Assembly: GCF_030151805.1 (NCBI RefSeq)
Contig: NZ_JASLCN010000187.1
Span: 1-7,027 of the forward strand
DNA from: Fluviicola sp.
Lineage (GTDB): Bacteria > Bacteroidota > Bacteroidia > Flavobacteriales_D > Crocinitomicaceae
Direction: 5' to 3'
DNA length: 7,027 bases
This document shows, one piece after another, positions 1 to 5,557 of the stretch; position 1 is the first letter of the stretch, and the number at the start of each line of letters is the position of its first letter. The position numbers and the translations under genes were made by a program. Under the pieces are notes generated by a model, which was not told the DNA's origin, searched no databases, and saw nothing but the letters and a program-made list of their open reading frames with translations.

Positions 1-184
1 CGAAACCGTTCTTTCCATGCACGATCCGAATGAAGAAGCTCACAAAGGAAGTCTGATCATTTCCAAATACGGAAAAGGAAACTTTGTGTATACCGGATTG
101 GTATTCTTCCGCGAATTACCGGCGGGAATTCCGGGAGCTTATCGTTTATTTGTAAATTTATTGAGTCTGCCTCAGAATAAATAG
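1..184 (+). CDS. C-terminal end of a PIG-L/LmbE-family deacetylase (partial)
   Basis: The reading frame is open from base 2 and stops at TAG 182-184, giving the last 60 residues of a protein that starts outside the window. The tail contains a GKGNFVYTGLVFF segment followed by RELPAGIPGAYRLFVNLL. From memory, this ending is typical of the large (about 800-residue) Bacteroidota proteins that have an N-terminal PIG-L/LmbE metal-dependent N-deacetylase domain and a C-terminal glutamine-amidotransferase-like fold. The catalytic zinc-binding residues would lie upstream and cannot be checked. PIG-L enzymes remove N-acetyl groups from GlcNAc-type conjugates; the substrate here is unknown. The same-strand symporter unit begins 129 bases downstream, so a shared transcript and a shared sugar- or amino-sugar-related role are possible. 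The family call rests only on the tail. Confidence 0.62.
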   Translation, partial: ETVLSMHDPNEEAHKGSLIISKYGKGNFVYTGLVFFRELPAGIPGAYRLFVNLLSLPQNK

Positions 185-313
185 GTTTTTTATTCCCACA
201 GATGTCGTTCCCAATACTCCCGACAATTCACTACACTTAGCCGGGAACTCGAACTGACACATATGGAACCAAAGTAAAAAGGATATTTACCGAATACAAT
301 TTAAAACCAAATA
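185..313. other. Intergenic spacer before the symporter unit
   Basis: This 129-base gap has no convincing ORF. It holds a widely spaced inverted repeat, GTTCCC at 207-212 and GGGAAC at 243-248. The stretch 209-242 shares the blocks TCCC, GACAA and TTAGCC, in the same order and at nearly the same spacing, with 2202-2236 downstream of the symporter. No strong terminator follows the deacetylase stop, so read-through into the symporter unit is plausible. No good TTTG / TAnnTTTG promoter was found. Confidence 0.4.
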
Positions 314-427
314 ATGATCGAAGAAGAAGGAAATCCCAAAAACTGGAAATGGGCTTATACAGGAGTCGTCGCGGCTTTGGTAGGCCTGATCGTATTTTTT
401 TACTTTTTCACTAAACATTTCTCATGA
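314..427 (+). CDS. 37-residue single-pass membrane microprotein coupled to the symporter
   Basis: The ORF starts at ATG 314 and ends at TGA 425-427. Its stop overlaps the symporter start in an ATGA arrangement, a usual sign of translational coupling. The N-terminus is acidic (MIEEEGNPKNWKWAY), followed by one hydrophobic helix at about residues 15-33 (GVVAALVGLIVFFYFFT) and a short KHFS tail. By the positive-inside rule the orientation is unclear, because the N-terminus carries both acid and lysine residues. I do not recognise a named family. Small single-helix partners are known for several transporters (KdpF is one), so an accessory or stabilising subunit of the symporter is a reasonable inference. 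The leader before the ATG is A-rich and has no Shine-Dalgarno sequence, as is common in Bacteroidota. Being an ORF is likely; the function is open. Confidence 0.72.
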   Translation: MIEEEGNPKNWKWAYTGVVAALVGLIVFFYFFTKHFS

Positions 428-2169
428 GTTTCATCGATTGGATCGTTCTCATCATCACCCTGTTGGCCGTAATCGGTTACGGTCTTTATAAAAGCAAAAG
501 CGAAAAAACGCTGGACGGTTATTTCAAGAGCAGTAATTCCATGAGTTGGCTCTTGATTTTGCTTTCTATCATGGGAACTCAGGCCAGTGCGATTACGTTC
601 TTATCAGCACCGGGACAAGCCTACACGGACGGAATGCGGTTCGTTCAGTATTATTTCGGTCTGCCTTTGGCAATGGTTGTTCTATGCGTCACGTTTATCC
701 CGATCTATCACAAACTCAAAGTTTTCACCGCATACGAATATCTGGAGCAGCGTTTCGACCTGAAGACGCGTTCCCTGGCTTCGGTTTTATTCCTGGTTCA
801 GCGGGCACTTTCAACCGGAATCAGTATTTATGCACCTTCCATTATCCTGGCTTCGTTACTTGGGTGGAACATCTATTACACCAATCTTGTGATGGGTGGA
901 TTTCTGATCATTTACACCGTAACCGGAGGAACCAAGGCTGTCACGTATACACAGATGCAGCAATTGATCGTGGTTTTCATCGGGATGTTTTTAGCAGGTT
1001 ACCTCGTGGTTCAGATGCTTCCGAAAGATGTGAGTTTCACGGATGCTTTGCATGTTGCAGGAAAAATGGGGAAACTGAATGTCATCGAAACCAAAATCGA
1101 CGTAACGGACTCCGCCTGGTGGAAAGACAAGTACAATATCTGGAGTGGGTTGATCGGTGGTTTCTTTTTAGCCCTCTCCTACTTCGGAACGGATCAATCA
1201 CAGGTTGGAAGATATCTGACCGCAAAAAACACCAAAGAAAGCAGAACCGGCTTATTAATGAATGGTTTGGTCAAAGTACCGATGCAATTCCTGATCTTAT
1301 TGGTGGGAAGTTTGGTTTTTGTTTTTTACATGTTCTTTCAGTCGCCGATTTTCTTCAATCAAAAGGAAGTTGACAAGGTATTGCGTTCGGAATACAGACA
1401 CGATTTTCAGCGTTTACAGGCTAAGAATGATTCCCTGAACGTCATCCGGAAAACACAAACCACACAATTGGCAGCTGCTTTGCACCAGGAAGACCAAGGA
1501 AAAATCAAGACCTTACAAGCCAATTTATTGCAGTTGGAAACCGAAACCAAAGTGGTGCGCGAAGATGCTTTGGCTGTCATGAAAAAAGCAGACAGCACGG
1601 CAGATACCAACGATACCAATTACATTTTCCTGTATTTTGTGGTAGAAAATTTGCCCAAAGGATTGATCGGTTTGCTCATTGCCATGATTTTCCTTGCCGC
1701 CTGGGGAAGTATTGCCGCCGCTTTGAATTCCCTTGCTTCCACAACAGTGATTGATTTATATAAACGCATGTGGGTAAAAGATCAAAGTGAATTGCATTAT
1801 TACAAAGCGTCGAAATGGTTTACATTCGGTTGGGGAATTTTTGCAATTGCAACAGCGATGTTTGCCAGCAAATTAGGTAGTTTGATTGAAGCGGTGAATG
1901 TACTGGGATCGTTGTTTTACGGAACCATCCTGGGAATCTTCCTCGTTGCATTTTATATGAAACGCATTGGTGGAAAGGCCGTTTTTTGGGGAGCCATCAT
2001 TACAGAGCTGATCGTGATCGGAATTTATGTGGCTGATATCATTTCATTCCTTTGGCTGAATGTCATCGGGTGTTTATTGGTATTAATCATTGCTGCGCTT
2101 ATTCAGTTGTTTGTGAAGAAGCAACAGGAATTAAGTGCTGCTGATTTATTGGAGAATGCTGAAAAGTAG
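424..2169 (+). CDS. Sodium:solute symporter (SSS/SLC5 family) with coiled-coil insertion
   Basis: This 581-residue inner-membrane protein couples Na+ entry to solute uptake. About 13 hydrophobic segments are visible (near residues 4-22, 42-62, 73-94, 118-146, 152-168, 178-199, 240-256, 286-306, 401-440, 465-482, 488-511, 518-540 and 543-564). Family hallmarks are the DGYF...SSNSMSW start, GTQASAITFLSAPG in the second hydrophobic segment, the TGGTKAVTYTQMQQ loop, the FGTDQSQVGRYL segment and AAWGSIAAALNSLAST in the helix matching vSGLT TM8. Between residues about 312 and 398 lies a polar, heptad-like, Glu/Lys/Gln/Leu-rich stretch that most family members lack; it follows the vSGLT-TM7-like helix and so should be periplasmic. 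The substrate cannot be read from the sequence; the deacetylase upstream hints at a sugar or amino-sugar product. The start at 424 is fixed by the ATGA overlap with the microprotein. No frameshift is seen. Confidence 0.93.
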   Translation: MSFIDWIVLIITLLAVIGYGLYKSKSEKTLDGYFKSSNSMSWLLILLSIMGTQASAITFLSAPGQAYTDGMRFVQYYFGLPLAMVVLCVTFIPIYHKLKVFTAYEYLEQRFDLKTRSLASVLFLVQRALSTGISIYAPSIILASLLGWNIYYTNLVMGGFLIIYTVTGGTKAVTYTQMQQLIVVFIGMFLAGYLVVQMLPKDVSFTDALHVAGKMGKLNVIETKIDVTDSAWWKDKYNIWSGLIGGFFLALSYFGTDQSQVGRYLTAKNTKESRTGLLMNGLVKVPMQFLILLVGSLVFVFYMFFQSPIFFNQKEVDKVLRSEYRHDFQRLQAKNDSLNVIRKTQTTQLAAALHQEDQGKIKTLQANLLQLETETKVVREDALAVMKKADSTADTNDTNYIFLYFVVENLPKGLIGLLIAMIFLAAWGSIAAALNSLASTTVIDLYKRMWVKDQSELHYYKASKWFTFGWGIFAIATAMFASKLGSLIEAVNVLGSLFYGTILGIFLVAFYMKRIGGKAVFWGAIITELIVIGIYVADIISFLWLNVIGCLLVLIIAALIQLFVKKQQELSAADLLENAEK

Positions 2170-2201
2170 TTGCTTTCCACTGGAAAAAATACGGATAGAC
2201 A

Positions 2202-2217
2202 TCCCGCAGTGGCGGGA
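2202..2217. repeat. Short GC-rich hairpin, possible dispersed-repeat piece
   Basis: TCCCGC and GCGGGA form a perfect 6-bp stem around the 4-base loop AGTG. It stands out as GC-rich in an AT-rich spacer. Lacking a T tract it is not a terminator by itself. Such compact GC palindromes in spacers are often parts of REP-like repeats, but a single copy here cannot show that. Confidence 0.4.
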
Positions 2218-2246
2218 CAAGTTATATCTATTAGCCCAGACACAGC

Positions 2247-2274
2247 AAGGGTTTTAGCTAAATTTAAAACCCTT
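2247..2274 (+). terminator. Possible terminator of the symporter unit
   Basis: AAGGGTTTTA (2247-2256) and TAAAACCCTT (2265-2274) form a perfect 10-bp stem with an 8-base loop. It lies 78 bases after the symporter stop. The downstream sequence is only partly T-rich (TATT), so the U tract is weak, and the symmetric form would work equally in either direction. It could also be part of a repeat element together with the hairpin at 2202-2217. Confidence 0.45.
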
Positions 2275-2430
2275 TATTAATAAAAGTATCGTAAGAGAAT
2301 TTGGAGAACGAAATCACAGAACCACTTCGTTCTTTGCTTCTTCGCGTTTTAAATTACAAGCAGACGAAATAATCATTGCTTTTTAGCGCAAGGCTTCTGT
2401 ACGAAACATAAATGACAAAAAGACACAACT

Positions 2431-2462
2431 AAAAAAGCCCTTCCGATAAACGAAAGGGCTTT
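2431..2462 (-). terminator. Intrinsic terminator of the DUF2911 gene
   Basis: On the minus strand, 22 bases after the stop codon, AAAGCCCTT (complement of 2454-2462) pairs with AAGGGCTTT (complement of 2434-2442) across an 11-base loop, and the stem runs into a T6 tract (complement of 2431-2436). This is a classic rho-independent terminator. It also gives an A tract on the plus strand before the stem, so it may act in both directions. Confidence 0.85.
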
Positions 2463-2484
2463 CAAATATTGGAACGAATAACTA

Positions 2485-3336
2485 TTACTTATTATCTGCA
2501 ATCAATTTGTTTGCCAAAGCAACATAATCATCGTTTTTAGCTTCTTTTGCCAAAACAATAGTCTTTTCAGCGCTTGCTTTTCCGGCAGCTTTATCTTTCA
2601 AAGCATACTCAATTTTCGCTTTCAACAAGAACATATAAAACGCTTTCGGGTTTTCGTCTGTCGCTTTGTTCACCCAAGTCAATGCCTGGCTCAGGTCTTT
2701 TCCGTTTTCGAAATAGTATCCTGCAGCTCTGAAATACTCTGGCTTCTCTGATTTCATGGACTCATCAATGCTTTTCATCACTCTTGCATCAATATCAGTT
2801 GTCAATCTCAAAGAAACAGCTGTGTTTTCCCACATCAAAGATAACGTAGCTTCTGTTGGAGCAACATCCCCGATGCTGATTGTAAATGATTCTACTTTCC
2901 CCGCAGTTTTTGTAGTTTTCACTTTGAAACGCGCTACTTCGTTTTCTGCTTTATACTCTGCCACGTTTCCGTTCAAAGTCAAATCAGAATACAACATCAC
3001 TTCCCAATATTCTTTGTTTGGAATAGAGTACAAACCGTAAGTTCCCGCTTTTACATCTTTTCCTTCAATTTTAACGTCGTCTGTGAATGTGATTTTCGTT
3101 GTACCGTTCGCACCGGTTCTCCAAACTTTTCCGTAAGGAACAATGTCTCCGAAGATTGTACGGCCTTTTGCAACCGGGCGGGAGTATTCTACAGTTACTT
3201 CACCCAAACCGAATTTTTGTGTCAATGTTTGTAAAGGGCTTGGCGCCGGCACAGTGATTTTTTGTGCAACGGAAGTCATCGAGAACATTCCGAAAGCCAA
3301 GAACAACAATGCACTACTTGTTTTTTTGATTTTCAT
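2485..3336 (-). CDS. Exported DUF2911 protein with helical TPR-like C-terminus
   Basis: This 283-residue protein has a clear signal peptide: basic MKIKK, a hydrophobic core to about residue 18, and a probable cut in TSVA/QK after residue 24. A mature N-terminal Gln is common in exported Bacteroidota proteins. Residues about 34-175 match the DUF2911 pattern as I know it: VEYSRPVAKGRTIFG, VPYGKVWRTGANGTTKITF, then KAGTYGLYSIPNKEYWEVM, a beta-rich domain of unknown function. Residues about 195-283 are helical and look like two degenerate TPR hairpins (EYFRAAGYYFENGKDLSQAL and KAFYMFLLKAKIEYALKDK). Location is likely periplasmic. No lipobox Cys is present, so it is not a lipoprotein. It is transcribed alone, towards the symporter, and has its own terminator; no neighbour points to its role. 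Confidence 0.9.
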   Translation of the reverse strand: MKIKKTSSALLFLAFGMFSMTSVAQKITVPAPSPLQTLTQKFGLGEVTVEYSRPVAKGRTIFGDIVPYGKVWRTGANGTTKITFTDDVKIEGKDVKAGTYGLYSIPNKEYWEVMLYSDLTLNGNVAEYKAENEVARFKVKTTKTAGKVESFTISIGDVAPTEATLSLMWENTAVSLRLTTDIDARVMKSIDESMKSEKPEYFRAAGYYFENGKDLSQALTWVNKATDENPKAFYMFLLKAKIEYALKDKAAGKASAEKTIVLAKEAKNDDYVALANKLIADNK

Positions 3337-3393
3337 ACTACGTATATTTTTGAAATTTTGTAGCTAAAAATAGTGCTTATTTGTCAAGTCACT

Positions 3394-3414
3394 GTTTAAT
3401 TAACGTTTAATTAA
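3394..3414. repeat. Tandem 10-bp direct repeat with palindromic cores
   Basis: GTTTAATTAA occurs at 3394-3403 and again at 3405-3414, separated by one C. Each copy contains the palindrome TTAATTAA. The 11-bp period is close to one helical turn, so two protein subunits could sit on the same face. It lies 58 bases upstream of the DUF2911 start and 187 bases upstream of the regulator start, between divergent genes, and could be an operator. AT-rich chance is the alternative. Confidence 0.4.
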
Positions 3415-3443
3415 AGCTATGCTATGGAAATACAGGCGATAGA

Positions 3444-3461
3444 ATCCGTCAATTCACGGAT
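3444..3461. promoter_or_regulatory. Near-palindromic 18-bp site, candidate operator
   Basis: ATCCGT (3444-3449) and ACGGAT (3456-3461) are perfect inverted arms around C-AATT-C, so only one base pair breaks full 18-bp symmetry. It lies about 140 bases before the regulator GTG and between divergent genes. The size and symmetry fit a dimeric transcription-factor site, for instance a Fis-type HTH such as that of the downstream regulator. No second copy was seen near the kdp genes. Confidence 0.35.
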
Positions 3462-3600
3462 GAGGATAAAAAATCACTTAAATTCTCGGACAATCCAATC
3501 TCAAAAGGCACTGCATATTTTCAAAAACAGCATCCGAAACAAAGAATTCATCTGATTCTGAAAACAATCTTGTAGTTTTACAGCATTAAATCGCTTTTAC

Positions 3601-4938
3601 GTGAAGAATATCCTGATTATAGATGACGAAGAAAAACACCGCTCCCTGCTGGCAAGAATCATTCGTTCGGAAGGTTATGACGTTTGTGAAGCCGGGGATT
3701 GCGCTTCAGGATTGAAAAAACTGGCTCAAAAAGCAATCGATGTGATTCTTTGCGATGTGAAATTACCGGATGGAAACGGAATCGATTTGGTTCCGAAAAT
3801 CAAGGAATCGTACCCCGATGTGGAGATTATTCTCCTCACCGCTTTCGGTAATATTTCGGATAGTGTTCAGGCAATGAAAGACGGAGCTTTTGATTACATT
3901 GTCAAAGGAAACGACAACGATAAGATCATTCCACTGCTTTCGCGCGCTTTCGAAAAAGTGGAACTCCGGAAACGGGTGCGCAACCTGGAAAAACGGGTCG
4001 GTAAAAAATACACCTTCGATTCTGTCATCGGGACTTCTTCTGCAATCACAAAAGCAATAGATTTAGCCCGAAAAGTAGCCGGAACAGATGCTACTGTTTT
4101 ACTTACCGGTGAAACCGGAACCGGAAAAGAAGTTTTTGCTGAAGCCATTCATTTGGCAAGCAGCCGCGCCGATAACAGTTTCGTAGCGCTTAATTGCAGT
4201 ACTTTTAGCAAAGAAATTCTGGAAAGCGAGTTATTCGGACACAAACAAGGGTCGTTTACGGGTGCAATCAAAGATCAGAAGGGATTAATTGAAGAAGCGA
4301 ACGGCGGAACGCTTTTCCTGGATGAAATCGGTGAAATGCCGCTTGAATTGCAAGCAAAACTCTTGCGTTTACTGGAGACTTCGGAATACCTGAAAATCGG
4401 CGACACAAAGCCAAGTCACTCGAATTTCCGCCTGATTGCTGCAACCAACCGCGATCTTAAAAAGGAATCGGAAGAACAGCGTTTTCGTTCCGATTTGTAT
4501 TTCCGTTTGAATGTGTTCCAGGTCGAATTGCCTTCTTTAAGCAGCCGTTCAAAAGACATTAAACTCCTCACCAAACATTTTGTTGAGCAGTTTTCAGCAA
4601 AATCGAACCGTAAAACATTGGGAATTGAGGACGATTTTCTGGAGAAACTGAGCCTGTATTCGTGGCCGGGAAATATCCGTGAACTCAAGAATATAGTAGA
4701 ACGTGCCGTGATTTTATCGGATGGAAAAACATTGACAACCGACGATCTTCCTCCCGAAATTCAATTCCTCCAGGAACAAAAAAGCAATACCTTGTCTGCT
4801 TTTTCCATGGCGAGCGTTGAAAAACTACATATTCTGAAAGTACTGAATCATACCAAAGGAAACAAAGCCGAGGCAGCCCGTTTATTAGAAATCGGTATTG
4901 CCACTTTATACCGCAAAATTGAAGAATACAAGTTGTAA
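3601..4938 (+). CDS. NtrC-family sigma-54-dependent response regulator
   Basis: This 445-residue protein activates sigma-54 promoters after phosphorylation by a partner kinase. Receiver domain at 1-120: acidic pair D8/D9, phospho-acceptor D52 (in CDVKLPDGNG), T80 and K102. AAA+ domain at about 140-372: Walker A GETGTGKE at 170-177, the sigma-54-contacting loop GSFTGA at 217-222 (usual form GAFTGA; the key F and T remain), Walker B LFLDE at 238-242, arginine-finger region RFRSDLYFRLN, and sensor II WPGNIRELKN at 355-364. A Fis-type HTH lies at about 416-440 (GNKAEAARLLEIGIATLYRK). The start is GTG at 3601; no ATG exists between the upstream in-frame stop (3559-3561) and this codon, and the protein begins right at the receiver beta strand. 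No kinase gene is beside it in the window. The position just upstream of kdp suggests it controls that operon. Confidence 0.95.
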   Translation: MKNILIIDDEEKHRSLLARIIRSEGYDVCEAGDCASGLKKLAQKAIDVILCDVKLPDGNGIDLVPKIKESYPDVEIILLTAFGNISDSVQAMKDGAFDYIVKGNDNDKIIPLLSRAFEKVELRKRVRNLEKRVGKKYTFDSVIGTSSAITKAIDLARKVAGTDATVLLTGETGTGKEVFAEAIHLASSRADNSFVALNCSTFSKEILESELFGHKQGSFTGAIKDQKGLIEEANGGTLFLDEIGEMPLELQAKLLRLLETSEYLKIGDTKPSHSNFRLIAATNRDLKKESEEQRFRSDLYFRLNVFQVELPSLSSRSKDIKLLTKHFVEQFSAKSNRKTLGIEDDFLEKLSLYSWPGNIRELKNIVERAVILSDGKTLTTDDLPPEIQFLQEQKSNTLSAFSMASVEKLHILKVLNHTKGNKAEAARLLEIGIATLYRKIEEYKL

Positions 4939-4950
4939 GTTTTACTGCTA

Positions 4951-4980
4951 TCATTTTGATAAAAGCCTCTCATTTTGATA
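4951..4980. repeat. 11-bp direct repeat overlapping the terminator
   Basis: TCATTTTGATA occurs at 4951-4961 and 4970-4980, 19 bases apart start to start. The second copy fills the loop and edge of the terminator stem. Each copy also contains the small inverted repeat TCA-ttt-TGA. It may be a chance result of terminator evolution by local duplication, or a binding site. Confidence 0.45.
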
Positions 4981-4990
4981 GGCTTTTTTT
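4961..4990 (+). terminator. Intrinsic terminator of the response-regulator gene
   Basis: AAAAGCCT (4961-4968) pairs with AGGCTTTT (4980-4987) across an 11-base loop, and a T7 run (4984-4990) follows. It starts 22 bases after the regulator stop and lies 110 bases before the kdp-linked ORF, so regulator and kdp genes are probably separate transcripts, unless termination is leaky or controlled. Confidence 0.85.
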
Positions 4991-5002
4991 GCACTTATTT
5001 TT

Positions 5003-5031
5003 TTTGGCATCATTCAAAAACACTATCTTTC
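5003..5031 (+). promoter_or_regulatory. Candidate housekeeping-type promoter of the kdp operon
   Basis: TTTG at 5003-5006 and TATCTTTC at 5024-5031 match the Bacteroidota housekeeping pattern (TTTG or TTG, spacer about 17-23, TAnnTTTG) with a 17-base spacer and one mismatch in the last base of the second box. Transcription would start near 5038, leaving a leader of about 60 bases before the ATG at 5101. It is just downstream of the regulator terminator, where a new promoter is expected. AT-rich sequence makes chance matches common. Confidence 0.45.
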
Positions 5032-5047
5032 AATACATTAACACTAT
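5019..5047. repeat. 8-bp direct repeat with 21-bp period at the kdp promoter
   Basis: AACACTAT occurs at 5019-5026 and 5040-5047, 21 bases apart, which is two helical turns. The first copy overlaps the candidate second promoter box and the second would lie at the transcript start, an arrangement typical of operator pairs. It is short and could be chance. Confidence 0.35.
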
Positions 5048-5100
5048 TCCTGATTAAATGGAATGGGAATTGGCATAGCGCATCTAAAAATGTAAAAAAA

Positions 5101-5379
5101 ATGATACGCAAACGAAACAATTACCGACGCATGAGCCATTTGGCAGAGCTTACCAAGCAATATGCCTTGAAGGAGAATTTCAAACGGGTAAACGATTGCC
5201 TGGATATTGCTGAACACCAACTTCGAACAGGAACAAATGAAATGAAAAACGCCGTAGTCAATGGCTTTTTATTCTCATTCACCTGTTTTATGGAAATGCA
5301 CCGAACAGCATTTAACATTCCGCTTCCGGAATTATTGGAAAAGGAATACGTGAAGCAGGTCAATTCCTTCGGAGTTTAA
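5101..5379 (+). CDS. 92-residue soluble protein heading the kdp operon, function unknown
   Basis: The start at ATG 5101 is preceded by an A-rich leader. A longer reading from an upstream TTG at 4975 would overlap the terminator and is rejected; a shorter one from ATG 5131 (M11) is possible. The N-terminus is strongly basic (IRKRNNYRR). The rest is predicted helical, with KRVNDCLDIAEHQLRTG at about 28-44 and KNAVVNGFLFSF at about 49-60. No signal peptide or long membrane helix is evident. The pattern of an 'IAE...G...NAV.N.F.FSF' core resembles small Bacteroidota proteins that I recall near kdp genes (possibly DUF7674), but I am not sure of that name. It ends 11 bases before the next microprotein ORF, so it is most likely co-transcribed with kdpFA and could be a cytoplasmic Kdp accessory or regulator. 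Confidence 0.8.
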   Translation: MIRKRNNYRRMSHLAELTKQYALKENFKRVNDCLDIAEHQLRTGTNEMKNAVVNGFLFSFTCFMEMHRTAFNIPLPELLEKEYVKQVNSFGV

Positions 5380-5390
5380 AACAAACGCGT

Positions 5391-5474
5391 ATGGAAGCAA
5401 TTCTTTTTGCCCTGTTAACACTCCTCATTTTTTGGCTTTGTTACAAGGCCGTTCAATTCTTTGAAAACGTTTAA
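5391..5474 (+). CDS. 27-residue membrane microprotein directly before kdpF
   Basis: The ORF runs from ATG 5391 to TAA 5472-5474. It encodes a single hydrophobic helix at about residues 3-19 (AILFALLTLLIFWLCYK) followed by an amphipathic AVQFFENV end. It is 11 bases after the 92-residue gene and only 2 bases before the KdpF start, so it sits inside the operon with spacing typical of coupled genes. It is not KdpF itself: it lacks the GYVLLKPEKF-type ending, which the next ORF has. Size and topology suggest a second KdpF-like lipid- or subunit-contacting helix for the pump. I recognise no named family. Chance is possible for so short an ORF, but the position and codon-by-codon hydrophobicity argue for a real gene. 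Confidence 0.72.
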   Translation: MEAILFALLTLLIFWLCYKAVQFFENV

Positions 5475-5476
5475 CG

Positions 5477-5554
5477 ATGATCGCTCTATTTATTCTCGCT
5501 CTTGCCGTGTTTGTCTATCTCGGCTATGTGCTCCTCAAACCTGAAAAATTCTAG
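5477..5554 (+). CDS. kdpF: KdpF, small subunit of the K+-transporting ATPase
   Basis: This is a 25-residue protein: one membrane helix (IALFILALAVFVYLGYVLL) ending in KPEKF. The helix-plus-(K/N)xExF ending is the usual KdpF pattern (E. coli KdpF ends in NAEAF). KdpF stabilises the KdpFABC complex in the inner membrane. The stop is 3 bases before the kdpA start, the standard kdpF-kdpA order. The preceding microprotein stop is 2 bases upstream. Identification rests on sequence ending, size and position together. Confidence 0.9.
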   Translation: MIALFILALAVFVYLGYVLLKPEKF

Positions 5555-5557
5555 TTC

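Larger units (their letters stand above)
2170..2484. other. Gene-free region between the symporter and the DUF2911 gene
   Basis: This 315-base convergent region has no ORF worth calling. From left to right it holds a GC-rich short hairpin (2202-2217), a 10-bp-stem hairpin (2247-2274) that may end the symporter transcript, an inverted repeat AGAACGAA / TTCGTTCT (2305-2312 and 2326-2333), and the intrinsic terminator of the minus-strand gene (2431-2462). Segment 2334-2430 shows nothing recognisable. Confidence 0.55.

Noticed and set aside
546..1373. 275-codon plus-strand ORF inside the symporter gene
   Set aside because: It is an out-of-frame shadow of a clearly real transporter, with a composition rich in Arg, Cys, His and Gly and no domain pattern.
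2305..2333. Inverted repeat AGAACGAA / TTCGTTCT as a terminator
   Set aside because: The 13-base loop is large, the stem is only 8 bp and no T run follows directly on either strand; kept only as a note in the spacer description.
3349..3390. TTGACA-like promoter for the DUF2911 gene on the minus strand (TTGACA near 3380, TATTTTTA complement at 3365-3372)
   Set aside because: The spacing between TTG and the TAnnTTTG-like box is only about 12 bases, too short for the Bacteroidota pattern, and an E. coli-type reading has no good -10 box.
3424..3555. 43-codon plus-strand ORF upstream of the regulator
   Set aside because: The product is polar and unremarkable, no leader or coupling supports it, and it covers the near-palindromic site. 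It looks like a chance ORF in a regulatory spacer.
4975..5100. N-terminal extension of the 92-residue kdp-linked protein from a TTG at 4975
   Set aside because: The start would lie inside the terminator loop, the codons run through its T tract and the promoter candidate, and the added residues look like translated AT-rich spacer. ATG 5101 is far more likely.
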